Source of the DNA: Bacteroidales bacterium
GTDB taxonomy: Bacteria; Bacteroidota; Bacteroidia; Bacteroidales; FEN-979
Assembly: GCA_023231005.1 (NCBI GenBank)
Contig: JALNWG010000015.1
Coordinates: 10,007-74,006, forward strand
Reading direction: 5' to 3'
Length of the DNA stretch: 64,000 nt
Shown: positions 1-8,935 of the stretch, in pieces
How the letters are laid out: every line of letters starts with the position of its first letter
Numbering within the stretch: the first letter of the stretch is position 1
Made by a program: the position numbers and the translations under genes
Notes under the pieces: generated by a model
What the model was told of the DNA's origin: nothing
Databases searched by the model: none
What the model saw: the letters and a program-made list of their open reading frames with translations, nothing else

Positions 1-1293
1 TTACATGCAGAAAATTGTTATTTTATTCCCCACATCCGGATTGTTGGGAGAGCTTTGAGAACTAACCTCCCGTCGAATACCGCTTTCCGGGGCTTCGGGG
101 GGCCACAGGGTATGGCTGTGATTGAAAATGCCATTGACCGCGTTGCCCGGTTCCTGAAAAAAGATGCGGCGGAGATCCGGTTCCTGAATTTTTACCAGCA
201 ACAGGAACGGAATATCACTCCTTATGGAGAAGAAGTGGCGAATAATCACTTGTCCCGGATCTATCAGGATATTCTGGTGTCTTCCGATTATCTTAACCGA
301 AAAAAAGCGATAGCGCAATTTAACCAGGAAAATGAATTTCTTAAAAAAGGATTGGCACTTACCCCGGTAAAATTCGGAATATCTTTTACTACTGCCTTTC
401 TGAACCAGGCCGGGGCTCTGGTGAACTGTTACACCGATGGATCTGTTATGGTAAATCATGGCGGAACCGAGATGGGGCAGGGGCTGTATACAAAAATCCT
501 GCAGATCGCCTCCTCCGAATTGGGCATTCCTCCTGCTATGATCAAAGTAAATGCTACCAATACATCCAAAGTCCCGAATACTTCGCCTACTGCTGCCTCT
601 TCTGGAAGTGATATCAATGGAATGGCAGTGAAAAATGCGATTGATATCCTGAAATCGAGATTGGCCGGATTGAAGGAAAAGATAAGTCCGGATAAAGATC
701 TTACTTTTGAAGAGCTTTGTAAATTGGCCCATGAAAACCAGGTTAGTCTGAGCGCTTTTGGTTTTTACAAAACTCCGGGACTTTCGTTCAACCGTGAGAC
801 CGGGAAGGGGCATCCCTTCTTTTATTTTTCCTTTGGAATGGCTGTTTCGGAAGTGATGGTCGATACCCTGACCGGTTCTTATACGCTGTTGCGTTCCGAT
901 ATTATTCAGGATGTGGGAGATTCAATTAATGAAGCGATCGACAGGGGACAAACCGAAGGGGGATTTATCCAGGGAGTGGGATGGTGTACCATGGAGGAGA
1001 TCAAATGGGATAAGAATGGGAATCTTCTGACCTTTTCGCCGGATACTTATAAAATTCCAACTGTGAATGACATTCCCCCGGATTTCAGGATCACACTATC
1101 CAACGTACCGCATGAGGGAACTATCCGGCAGAGTAAAGCTGTGGGGGAACCGCCGTTCATGTTGGGTTTGTCGGTGTGGCTGGCCATCAAAAATGCCATC
1201 TCGGCTACAAAAAATCATGAAACGGAACCGGAATTTTCACTCCCTGCTACCTATGAAGTTATTTTAATGGCTATAGAAAAGCTGAAAGATTGA
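1..1293 (+). CDS. Xanthine dehydrogenase molybdopterin-binding subunit, C-terminal part (5' end outside window)
   Basis: The reading frame is open from base 1, so the N-terminus lies before the window; about 430 residues are visible. They match the molybdenum-cofactor domain of xanthine dehydrogenases. TAFRGFGGPQ contains the substrate-binding Arg region, TEMGQGLYTKI is a cofactor loop, and SKAVGEPPFMLGLSVW near the C-terminus carries the catalytic Glu (VGEPP). The enzyme hydroxylates hypoxanthine/xanthine, or works in reverse on urate, passing electrons to Fe-S and FAD subunits that are probably encoded upstream. It sits just before ygeY and ygeW on the same strand and opens the purine island. 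A TTG at base 55 is not the real start, because homology continues upstream of it. This is a second molybdenum hydroxylase besides the xdhD-like gene downstream. Confidence 0.93.
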   Translation, partial: LHAENCYFIPHIRIVGRALRTNLPSNTAFRGFGGPQGMAVIENAIDRVARFLKKDAAEIRFLNFYQQQERNITPYGEEVANNHLSRIYQDILVSSDYLNRKKAIAQFNQENEFLKKGLALTPVKFGISFTTAFLNQAGALVNCYTDGSVMVNHGGTEMGQGLYTKILQIASSELGIPPAMIKVNATNTSKVPNTSPTAASSGSDINGMAVKNAIDILKSRLAGLKEKISPDKDLTFEELCKLAHENQVSLSAFGFYKTPGLSFNRETGKGHPFFYFSFGMAVSEVMVDTLTGSYTLLRSDIIQDVGDSINEAIDRGQTEGGFIQGVGWCTMEEIKWDKNGNLLTFSPDTYKIPTVNDIPPDFRITLSNVPHEGTIRQSKAVGEPPFMLGLSVWLAIKNAISATKNHETEPEFSLPATYEVILMAIEKLKD

Positions 1294-1319
1294 GTATGGC
1301 TTTTGAAAATTGTTCTAAG

Positions 1320-2507
1320 ATGAAAGATGAATTGTTGAAAATAAAATCGCTGGCAAAGGAATTTGCCGGATATACAGCCAATAACCTTTCGAAACTTGTC
1401 AGGATCCGTTCCATGAGCGCTCATGAAAAGGAGGTGGCTGATGAACTTGCACGGCAGATGGCTGAAGCGGGATTCGATGAAGTTCGCATCGATAAATTGG
1501 GGAATGTCATTGGACGGATTGGCCATGGAAAGAAAGTTTTGGTTTTCGACGGGCATATTGATACCGTAGATGTTGGGAACCGGTTGAACTGGCAAACGGA
1601 ACCCTTTTCCGGAGCAATTTGCGATGGCTATGTATTTGGCCGCGGATCTGTAGACCAAAAAGGCGGTCCTGCTGCTTTTGTGACTGCCGGGCGCATTTTG
1701 AAAAAGCTTGCTTTTGACCGTGATCTCACGATTTATTTTACCGGTACGGTGATGGAAGAAGATTGTGACGGATTGTGCTGGAAATACCTGATAGAAGAGG
1801 AAAAGATCGCGCCCGACTGGGTTGTTATAACCGAGCCTACCAACTTGAATATTTATCGGGGTCATCGTGGCAGAATGGAGATGGAAGTCTCTTTTAAGGG
1901 CATTTCAGCCCATGGGTCAGCCCCGGAACGCGGGAAAAATGCTATTTATATGGCTTCCAGAGTTTGTCTCGAAATTGAGAAGCTGAATGAACGATTGAAA
2001 TCCGATGATTTTTTAGGCAAAGGGAGCATCACCATCTCACAGTTTGTTTCAGACAGCCCTTCACTCTGTGCTGTTGCAGACTATGCCAGGATTCATCTCG
2101 ATCGTCGTCTCACCTGGGGGGAAACCAAGGAATCGGCTGTCGCTGAAATTGAGAAAATTGTAAAAAATTTAGATGGGGCTATTGAGGTGCTACATTATGA
2201 AGAGACGGCCTATACCGGGTTGCGATATGGTATGGAAAAATATTATCCCACGTGGAAAATTGAAGAGGATCATCCTTTGGTTACGAAAGCCCAGCAAGCC
2301 TTTGTTGCCCTTTTTGGTAAAACTCCTGTTATCGACAAATGGACATTTTCGACCAATGGGGTTACCATCAATGGTTATTATAACATCCCCTGTATTGGCT
2401 TCGGCCCCGGGAATGAAGTGCTGGCACATGCTCCGAATGAAAAGGTGCCGGTGAGCGACCTGGTGGCTGCTTCCGCTTTTTATGCAGCGTTAGCATACAG
2501 CTTATAG
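1320..2507 (+). CDS. ygeY: YgeY family M20 metallohydrolase
   Basis: About 395 residues, matching E. coli YgeY over the full length. Visible marks are the M20 zinc-site blocks FDGHIDTVD and GRGSVDQKGG, the acidic pair in VMEEDCDGLCW, EPTNLNIYRGHRGRMEM, and CIGFGPGNEVLAHAPNEKVP at the C-terminal zinc ligand. M20 enzymes cleave amide or ureido bonds. In the yge purine pathway this member is thought to act on a ureido/diaminopropionate intermediate, an inference from published work on the cluster. The ATG at 1320 gives the family N-terminus; an earlier ATG (1296) and a TTG overlapping the previous stop (1290) also exist. It follows the xanthine dehydrogenase subunit almost without a gap, so co-transcription is likely. 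Confidence 0.93.
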   Translation: MKDELLKIKSLAKEFAGYTANNLSKLVRIRSMSAHEKEVADELARQMAEAGFDEVRIDKLGNVIGRIGHGKKVLVFDGHIDTVDVGNRLNWQTEPFSGAICDGYVFGRGSVDQKGGPAAFVTAGRILKKLAFDRDLTIYFTGTVMEEDCDGLCWKYLIEEEKIAPDWVVITEPTNLNIYRGHRGRMEMEVSFKGISAHGSAPERGKNAIYMASRVCLEIEKLNERLKSDDFLGKGSITISQFVSDSPSLCAVADYARIHLDRRLTWGETKESAVAEIEKIVKNLDGAIEVLHYEETAYTGLRYGMEKYYPTWKIEEDHPLVTKAQQAFVALFGKTPVIDKWTFSTNGVTINGYYNIPCIGFGPGNEVLAHAPNEKVPVSDLVAASAFYAALAYSL

Positions 2508-2514
2508 TTAGTGA

Positions 2515-2549
2515 GGAATTAGGAATTAGGAATTAGGAATGAGGAATGA
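2515..2549. repeat. Five in-phase heptamers GGAATTA/GGAATGA
   Basis: Three copies of GGAATTA are followed by two of GGAATGA with no spacer, in the 81-bp gap between ygeY and ygeW. Short tandem repeats of this kind occur in intergenic regions of Bacteroidota and cyanobacteria. Copy number could vary by slippage. Confidence 0.9.
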
Positions 2550-2552
2550 ATT

Positions 2553-2561
2553 GGGGGGGGG
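2553..2561. repeat. Nine-G homopolymer upstream of ygeW
   Basis: An uninterrupted run of nine G lies 27 bases before the ygeW start, in otherwise A/T-rich intergenic DNA and directly after the heptamer array. G tracts of this length are prone to slippage, in cells or during sequencing. Confidence 0.85.
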
Positions 2562-2576
2562 AATATTTAATATTTC

Positions 2577-2582
2577 AAGGAG
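2577..2582 (+). promoter_or_regulatory. Shine-Dalgarno-like site of ygeW
   Basis: AAGGAG is separated by six bases (TATATT) from the ATG at 2589. A clear Shine-Dalgarno site is unusual in this window, where most genes lack one, and it supports the chosen ygeW start. Confidence 0.6.
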
Positions 2583-2588
2583 TATATT

Positions 2589-3743
2589 ATGACGGAAGGG
2601 CTTTTTCATAAGGATTTTTTATTGACCTGGGAAAAATCCATTGAGGATATCAAAGAAGTATTGTTGGTCGCCGAGACATTGAAATCTTTGAGGGACCGGA
2701 ATATTTCACCCCGCTGTTTTGATTCGGGTCTGGCGATTTCCCAGTTTCGCGATAATTCGACCCGTACGCGGTTCTCTTTTGCTTCGGCTGCCAATCTTCT
2801 CGGATTGACTGTTCAGGACCTGGATGAGGGGAAATCGCAGATTGCTCATGGGGAAACCGTCAGGGAAACGGCTGCCATGATCTCTTTTCTCAGTGATGTT
2901 ATCGGGATTCGCGATGATATGTTTCTTGGGGAAGGGAACAAATATATGCGGGAAGTGGGCAAAGCGCTTGATGAAGCCTTTCACGATGGGGTACTGCCTC
3001 AGCGTCCGGGTATTATCAATCTTCAATGTGATATTGATCATCCTACCCAGTCTATGGCTGATCTGCTGCATTTGAAATCAGTCTTTGGATCTCTTTCAAA
3101 CCTTAAAGGGAAGAAAATTGCCATGACCTGGGCCTATTCGCCCAGTTATGGCAAGCCGCTATCGGTACCTCAGGGGATCATTGGATTGCTGACGCGTTTT
3201 GGAATGCAGGTGGATCTTGCCTTTCCCGATGGGTACGAATTGATCCCGGAAGTGGTGGAATTGGCCGCTTCCCAGGCAAACAAAACCGGTGGACAATTCA
3301 GGGTGGTTCATGATATGGCGGAGGCTTTTCATGATGCCGATATCGTGTATCCAAAGAGTTGGGCTCCCCTAAGGGTGATGCAAAAACGTACCGGGTTGCT
3401 TCGTGCCGATGACTATGAGGGATTGAAAGTGCTGGAGAGAGAGTGTCTGGTTAACAATGCGAAATTCAAAGGTTGGGAATGTTCCGAAGAAAAGATGAAA
3501 GGGACCAAAGAAGGGAAAGCGTTGTATATGCATTGCCTGCCGGCAGATATTTCGGGTGTTTCCTGTAAAGAGGGCGAAGTTGCTGCTTCTGTTTTTGACC
3601 GGTACCGGATCGCGTTATACAAACAAGCAGGATTTAAACCTTACATTATTGCTGCGATGATGCTGACCAACCGGTTTGAAAACCCGAAAGAGATTCTTCG
3701 AAAAATAGCAGATAGAGAAGTTAGTCGTTTTGTTGAAACTTAA
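2589..3743 (+). CDS. ygeW: YgeW family knotted carbamoyltransferase
   Basis: 384 residues, close to the length of E. coli YgeW. The carbamoyl-phosphate loop appears as SQFRDNSTRTRFSF (about residues 52-65). GKSQIAHGETVRET, DHPTQSMADL and YMHCLPADISGVSC are further transcarbamoylase signatures. The family resembles aspartate/ornithine carbamoyltransferases but does not use their substrates. In the yge purine pathway it is thought to handle a carbamoylated diaminopropionate, making carbamoyl phosphate for ATP formation; this is inferred from published work on the cluster. The last 23 bases overlap the 3' end of the convergent hydantoinase gene. Confidence 0.94.
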   Translation: MTEGLFHKDFLLTWEKSIEDIKEVLLVAETLKSLRDRNISPRCFDSGLAISQFRDNSTRTRFSFASAANLLGLTVQDLDEGKSQIAHGETVRETAAMISFLSDVIGIRDDMFLGEGNKYMREVGKALDEAFHDGVLPQRPGIINLQCDIDHPTQSMADLLHLKSVFGSLSNLKGKKIAMTWAYSPSYGKPLSVPQGIIGLLTRFGMQVDLAFPDGYELIPEVVELAASQANKTGGQFRVVHDMAEAFHDADIVYPKSWAPLRVMQKRTGLLRADDYEGLKVLERECLVNNAKFKGWECSEEKMKGTKEGKALYMHCLPADISGVSCKEGEVAASVFDRYRIALYKQAGFKPYIIAAMMLTNRFENPKEILRKIADREVSRFVET

Positions 3744-5061
3744 TTTCTCCTCCTATCAATACTTTTTCTGCTCTACCCTGAGTGTGAAACCCTTCATAGA
3801 TTTCCGAATCACAGTTCGACCGATGTGTTTGTACTGAAATGGTTGTTTCACAGACCGGATCCCAGACTACAATATCTGCATCATATCCCGGTTCCAGTTT
3901 GCCTTTATGGTTTCCGAATCCAAAGATTCTGGCGGGATTGGCTGATACGAGGGCAACAAATTGATTCAAGCTGATCTGGTGGGTGAGAACGCCATACGTA
4001 TATAAAAGCGTTAAACGGTGTTCGATACCCCCGGTGCCATTGGGAATTTTCGTAAAATCGGAAATGCCCTTATCTTTTTGTCCATGGAGGTTAAAGGGGC
4101 AGTGGTCTGTTGAAACCACATCGATGGAGCCATTTGCGACGGCTTCCCACAAACCCTGTTGGTCGTTTTTTTTACGGACTGGTGGGGAAAAAACGAAAGG
4201 AAGCACATCCCGATCACTCTGTTTAAGGTCGTAAACAGAATCATCGAGGAGAAGGTAATGGGGGCAGGTTTCGCCATAAACGGGTATTCCTGATTTTTTT
4301 GCTGCAGCTACCATTTCTGCTCCACGGCGGGTTGAGATGTGGACGATATAGGCCGGGCAACCGGTTTGATCCGATAGTTCAATGACTTTTTCGATGGCTC
4401 TTATTTCCGTTTCCGGGGGTCTTGACCTGGCGTGATACGCTGGCCTCACTTTTCCTTCATTCAAAAGGTTTTTTTGCATCCGGCTAACCATTTCGCCATC
4501 TTCGCAATGTACCATGACCATTCCGTTAGCTGGTTTCACGATATACATGAGTTCTTTCAATTCATGATACCCGATGCCGATGGTTTCACGGTATGCCAGA
4601 TATGCTTTGAAGGAGGTCACGCCAAATTTTTCCATGCAGGGCAGAATTTCGGCTGCAATGGCAGGATTCCATTCACTGATTCCCAGGTGAAGATCCCAGC
4701 AGGCAAGACTTGATTTTGCCTCAATCTTTCTTTTTATCAGTGCATCTGAAAGCGATTGGCCACGTATCGGAGTAACGAAATCCATGATGGAAGTAGTGCC
4801 TCCTGATAAGGCGGCTTGACTTCCTGAAAGAAAATCATCGCAGGAATTTCCTGCCGGTGTGGGCAATGCCAGATGAACGTGTGGATCGAATCCCCCGGGA
4901 ATGATATATTTTCCGGAAGCATCCAGAATTTGATATCCGGAATAGGAGGCGAGGTCAAGATTACCGCAAGAGACAATTTTCCCATCCCGAATGGCAATAT
5001 CCGCTTTTTGTTTTTGATTGCCAGATATCACAGTTCCGTTGATGATCAGGATAGAATTCAT
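3721..5061 (-). CDS. hydA: Hydantoinase/dihydropyrimidinase-type amidohydrolase
   Basis: 446 residues, the usual length of the D-hydantoinase family (HyuA in the E. coli cluster). Metal ligands are visible: FDPHVHLALP near residue 56, the Lys to be carboxylated in SFKAYLAY, VHCEDGE, HISTRRGAE and the Asp in STDHCPFN. It opens cyclic amide rings and probably cleaves a heterocyclic or ureido intermediate of purine breakdown. It is the last gene of the six-gene minus-strand operon, starting seven bases after the ssnA stop. Its 3' end overlaps that of the convergent ygeW by 23 bases. The exact substrate is not set by the sequence. Confidence 0.92.
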   Translation of the reverse strand: MNSILIINGTVISGNQKQKADIAIRDGKIVSCGNLDLASYSGYQILDASGKYIIPGGFDPHVHLALPTPAGNSCDDFLSGSQAALSGGTTSIMDFVTPIRGQSLSDALIKRKIEAKSSLACWDLHLGISEWNPAIAAEILPCMEKFGVTSFKAYLAYRETIGIGYHELKELMYIVKPANGMVMVHCEDGEMVSRMQKNLLNEGKVRPAYHARSRPPETEIRAIEKVIELSDQTGCPAYIVHISTRRGAEMVAAAKKSGIPVYGETCPHYLLLDDSVYDLKQSDRDVLPFVFSPPVRKKNDQQGLWEAVANGSIDVVSTDHCPFNLHGQKDKGISDFTKIPNGTGGIEHRLTLLYTYGVLTHQISLNQFVALVSANPARIFGFGNHKGKLEPGYDADIVVWDPVCETTISVQTHRSNCDSEIYEGFHTQGRAEKVLIGGEIKFQQND

Positions 5062-5068
5062 GATTGCA

Positions 5069-6331
5069 TTATTTCATTCTTTCCCAAAGCCGTTTGGCCT
5101 GAATCCTTGATTCCCGAAGAATATCCTGTTCGTTAACTGTAAGGAGGTTCCCTTTTTCAACGATCAGTTTTCCCTGGGAAATCACGTGAGAAACATGTTT
5201 CGATTCGAGGCCGAAAAGAAAATGACCGGGAAAATTTTCGTGGGTGAACGGAGTTGGAGTGGGGTAATCGAATACAACCAAATTGTTTTCTCCATCGCCA
5301 GCAAAATGATTTTCATCAAGGTAATGATGAATATTGCGAAATCGTTGATAGGTGCCGTCATAATCGAGGGTGTCGGCTTGTTTTCCGGCAAAAAAAGCAG
5401 CTTTGGCCGACCGGAGCATATCGCTGTACATGCCATCGGTGCCAAGCATGATGTGAGGCCCCAGACCGCTTGATTGGAACAACCCGACGGCATTGTTCAG
5501 ATTGCTTTCCATGTTTTGTACGACCCAGGCAGGAGAAGCAGCTACCAGGGCTTTTTCATGGTCATCAAGGTGGAGACAATGAGCCAGGATGGTTTTCGAA
5601 AATTGCAATGCCCCGGCATTGGTCAGACGTTCAATAATTCTTTGGTGATAATGATGGACACAATGTTGTTCATCGGAAATATCTTCCGCTACATGAATAT
5701 GGATTCCTGAATTATTGTCTTTTGCAAGCCGCATGGCCGATTGTAATGTGCTATTTCCCACAGTACAAGAAGCATGTAATCCAACCAGACCCTGGTGGTT
5801 GGAAAGGTATTGATCGGTTTCGGAAAGGCCGATTTTTGCGATATCCAATCCATCGCGATCCGATATTTCATAACATAAAAGATGACCGACACCCACCTGA
5901 TCGAATGCCCGGGCGATGATTGCAAGACTACCTTGTATGGCATGGGGGGAGGCATGATGGTCGATGATAAAAGTGACTCCGTTTTTTGCAGAGGCCATGG
6001 CTGTTACCAACGCGGAAGCCTGGAGAATGTCTGCATCAATTGCTTTATCGAGTGTCCACCAAACAAATTTTAATATTTCCAGAAAATTTTCCGGATTTTT
6101 TCCGGGAGAAGGCATTCCACGCGACAATGCCGAGTAGGCATGATGATGTCCATTTGCAAAAGATTTTGTAATGAATTTTCCGGTGCAATCAATTACCCGG
6201 CAATCCTTGATTTCGTGAAAGTTCCCGGAAAATCTGAGGGCCCCGGCCGATCCCGGTTCAACCAAAATATCTGTTTGTATGAATTCCAGGGTTTGCCAGT
6301 CAATAAAGGTGCCGTTTTTAAGTATGAGCAT
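5069..6331 (-). CDS. ssnA: SsnA family aminohydrolase
   Basis: 420 residues resembling E. coli SsnA, a cyclic-amidine deaminase of the amidohydrolase superfamily related to guanine deaminase and chlorohydrolases. Visible marks are FANGHHHAYSALSRGMP at the HxH metal site (near residue 63), DHHASP, GLHASCTVG, HVAED, AHCLHLDD and the metal Asp in LGTDGMYSDM. It is expected to remove an amino or imino group from a purine-derived ring. It lies between the xdhD-like gene (38 bases away) and the hydantoinase (seven bases away), the same company it keeps in the E. coli cluster. The substrate remains inferred. Confidence 0.92.
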   Translation of the reverse strand: MLILKNGTFIDWQTLEFIQTDILVEPGSAGALRFSGNFHEIKDCRVIDCTGKFITKSFANGHHHAYSALSRGMPSPGKNPENFLEILKFVWWTLDKAIDADILQASALVTAMASAKNGVTFIIDHHASPHAIQGSLAIIARAFDQVGVGHLLCYEISDRDGLDIAKIGLSETDQYLSNHQGLVGLHASCTVGNSTLQSAMRLAKDNNSGIHIHVAEDISDEQHCVHHYHQRIIERLTNAGALQFSKTILAHCLHLDDHEKALVAASPAWVVQNMESNLNNAVGLFQSSGLGPHIMLGTDGMYSDMLRSAKAAFFAGKQADTLDYDGTYQRFRNIHHYLDENHFAGDGENNLVVFDYPTPTPFTHENFPGHFLFGLESKHVSHVISQGKLIVEKGNLLTVNEQDILRESRIQAKRLWERMK

Positions 6332-6369
6332 GATTCAGTGGGTTCATTCGTATACAAAATTATCAATTA

Positions 6370-8928
6370 TTAAATATCTTTCATGGGTAACTTCTTTCTG
6401 CGTTTCCCATCAAATTGACATAAGGCATTGGCGACAGCTGCGGCAGTTGGAACAAGTCCTATTTCTCCGATTCCCTTGGCCCCATAAGGTCCAACCGGAT
6501 CTGGAACTTCGATCCCGATCACTTCTGTTTCTGGTGATGCGATGGCATTTAAAACGCCACAATCGCGTAATTTGGCGCTGATCAGCTTACCTTCCTTCAT
6601 GGGTAAATTTTCTGTAAGCGCGTACCCCACTCCCATGTGTACTGCCCCTTGGATCTGTCCTTCAAACAGCATCGGGTTCATGATCTTTCCCGCATCGTGG
6701 GCAGCATACACTTTTTCGATTTTGCCTTTTTCGTTTAAAACCACCAATTGTGCAGCATATCCATAAGAATAATGGGTAATCACCCGTTCCACCTCCTCTC
6801 CCGGTTTGGTGGTCCAGTCGCAATAATATTTACCTGTATACACGTTTCCAATCAGCTCCCTGAGAGGTTTTTCTGTAAGATCGTGTCGCAGGTTTGCGGA
6901 AGCATCAATAATGGCATTGCCCAACAAAGCAGTTGCCCGTGAAGAGGTCGTCATTCCGGTTGGTAACAGGGCATTGGTATCAACAACAACATCCATCAGT
7001 AGAGGATCTATTCCGGTTTCCTGATGAAGGGTTTGGATGGCCATATTTTGAATACCCTGGCCCATTTCGGTCCATCCATGTTCAATCATCACCCGGCCGT
7101 TGTTTTTTATCGTAATTTTCACGTCACAGAAATCGACCATGCCGTTGCCTACGCCCGAATTTTTAATCCCGCAGGCAAGGCCCGCGTATTTTGCTGCATA
7201 AAACTGGTCTTTTAAAGCAAGAAGGCAGGCTTTAATCCCCACTCCTTTCTCTAAAATTTGCCCCGTTGCCGTCATTTTTCCGTCTTCCAGGGCATTATCG
7301 AAACGGAATTTCCATCGGTCAAATCCCCCTTTTTGACACAATACATCGATACAACTTTCGAGGGCAAATGCCATCTGATTGGCTCCAAATCCACGCATCG
7401 CACCGGACGGGATGTTGTTGGTATAAACCGTCAAAGATTCAATATCCACCGAAGGAATATAGTATCCACCACAAGCGTGGCCGGCTACCCGTTCCATTAC
7501 CTTTGTCCCAACTGAAGCATAAGCGCCGGTATCGCCAATAGCCTGTAATTTCAACCCGGTGAGTATACCGGTTCTATCACAAGCCAGAGAAATGTCCATC
7601 CATACAGGATGACGCTTGGGATGCATGATGATGGATTCTTCTCGCGAAAGATGCAGTTTTACCGGTTTTTTCAAATGCCAGGCAAACAAGGCGGCATGTC
7701 CCTGAACTGTCAGGTCTTCCCGTCCGCCAAACCCGCCACCACAGGGAACCAGCGTGATCCGAACCTGTTGCTCGTTGATGCCCAGCAATGAGGCAATTTG
7801 TGCCTGGTCAACATAAATGCCTTGTCCCTGACTGTAAACATGAACCTCCTGATCATCACACAAGGCAATGGCTGCTTCGGTTTCCAGAAAAGCGTGTTCG
7901 ATGCGCTGGGTTTCATAAATATCCGATTCACAAAATGCCGATTGGCGGAAAACTGTTTCAATGGGAATACCCCGTTTGACAATACATTTTTCAAGAAGAT
8001 TCTCATGGTCGGGATGAACGCGGGGAGAGTCAGCTTCTAATGACCGATGAATATCGGTAATGGGTTCCAGTACTTCATATTCAACCTGGATTGCGGATGC
8101 CGCTTTGCGGGCAGTTTCTTCATCACAGGCAACTACCCCGGCTATGACATCCCCGATATAGTGGGTGATTTCCCCCGTGGCGATCATCAGTGGCCAATCG
8201 TTGAAAATCAAACCGGTAAATCGATCTCCGGGAATATCACCCGCTATAAATATCCTTATCACCCCGTCAATTCCTGCTGCAGCTGCTGTATTGATAGAAA
8301 GCACACGGGCCCTCGGATGATCACTGAACCGCAAGGCGGAATAAAGCATGTTTTCGAAGTGAAGATCATTCACAAATAACCGTTTCCCAATAGCAGTTTC
8401 AAAAGCCTGGTATTTAGCCAAAGGATCCCCGATGCCTCCACTGGAATGTTTTTTATCCGAAGAGTGTCCATTGTCAAGGTTTTTCAATGCTTCCTCAATA
8501 GCATCGACAATTTTAATATAACCGGTACACCGGCAAAAATTATTGTTTATGGCATTTTTGATCTGCTCCTTAGTTGGACGTGGGTTCTCGGTAAAAAGTA
8601 CCTTGGTTCGTAAAATGAGACCCGGAGTGCAAAAACCACATTGAACAGCGCCTTTTTCAACAAAGGCATTGGCTATGATATCCCTCACCGTTTCCGGGAT
8701 CCCTTCCATCGTGATCACGTTGGAACCTTCTAAATATTTTATTTTCGTGGTGCAGGAGAGCCTTGCTTTCCCATTTATCTCCACCATGCATGCGCCACAT
8801 GCTCCCTGCCCTGAACATCCATCTTTCACGGAAGTGATTTTCTGCTTTTCCCGCAAAAACTTCAGCAGGCTTAGTGTGCCATCACCGGAATATTCAATCT
8901 TTTTGTTGTTGAGGGTAAAAGTGATCAT
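6370..8928 (-). CDS. xdhD: XdhD-like selenium-type molybdenum hydroxylase with fused Fe-S domain
   Basis: 852 residues from the ATG at 8928. A longer reading to 8988 would overlap the preceding gene by 53 bases and adds no family sequence. The N-terminus is a [2Fe-2S] ferredoxin domain (CSGQGACGAC), followed by the second cluster domain (CGFCTPG, CRCTGY, about residues 95-135). The rest is the molybdopterin domain, with VPCGGGFGGRED, SGAMRGFGANQ, TEMGQGIQNMAIQ and the catalytic Glu in GAKGIGEIGLVP. There is no FAD domain, so electrons must pass to another protein, plausibly YgfK. The family is linked to labile selenium; no in-frame selenocysteine is needed. It likely oxidises or reduces a purine ring. 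Confidence 0.93.
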   Translation of the reverse strand: MITFTLNNKKIEYSGDGTLSLLKFLREKQKITSVKDGCSGQGACGACMVEINGKARLSCTTKIKYLEGSNVITMEGIPETVRDIIANAFVEKGAVQCGFCTPGLILRTKVLFTENPRPTKEQIKNAINNNFCRCTGYIKIVDAIEEALKNLDNGHSSDKKHSSGGIGDPLAKYQAFETAIGKRLFVNDLHFENMLYSALRFSDHPRARVLSINTAAAAGIDGVIRIFIAGDIPGDRFTGLIFNDWPLMIATGEITHYIGDVIAGVVACDEETARKAASAIQVEYEVLEPITDIHRSLEADSPRVHPDHENLLEKCIVKRGIPIETVFRQSAFCESDIYETQRIEHAFLETEAAIALCDDQEVHVYSQGQGIYVDQAQIASLLGINEQQVRITLVPCGGGFGGREDLTVQGHAALFAWHLKKPVKLHLSREESIIMHPKRHPVWMDISLACDRTGILTGLKLQAIGDTGAYASVGTKVMERVAGHACGGYYIPSVDIESLTVYTNNIPSGAMRGFGANQMAFALESCIDVLCQKGGFDRWKFRFDNALEDGKMTATGQILEKGVGIKACLLALKDQFYAAKYAGLACGIKNSGVGNGMVDFCDVKITIKNNGRVMIEHGWTEMGQGIQNMAIQTLHQETGIDPLLMDVVVDTNALLPTGMTTSSRATALLGNAIIDASANLRHDLTEKPLRELIGNVYTGKYYCDWTTKPGEEVERVITHYSYGYAAQLVVLNEKGKIEKVYAAHDAGKIMNPMLFEGQIQGAVHMGVGYALTENLPMKEGKLISAKLRDCGVLNAIASPETEVIGIEVPDPVGPYGAKGIGEIGLVPTAAAVANALCQFDGKRRKKLPMKDI

Positions 8929-8935
8929 TCGTACA

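Noticed and set aside
1..813. Open frame of 270 codons on the minus strand
   Set aside because: It is antisense to the clearly recognisable xanthine dehydrogenase subunit and shows no protein-family features.
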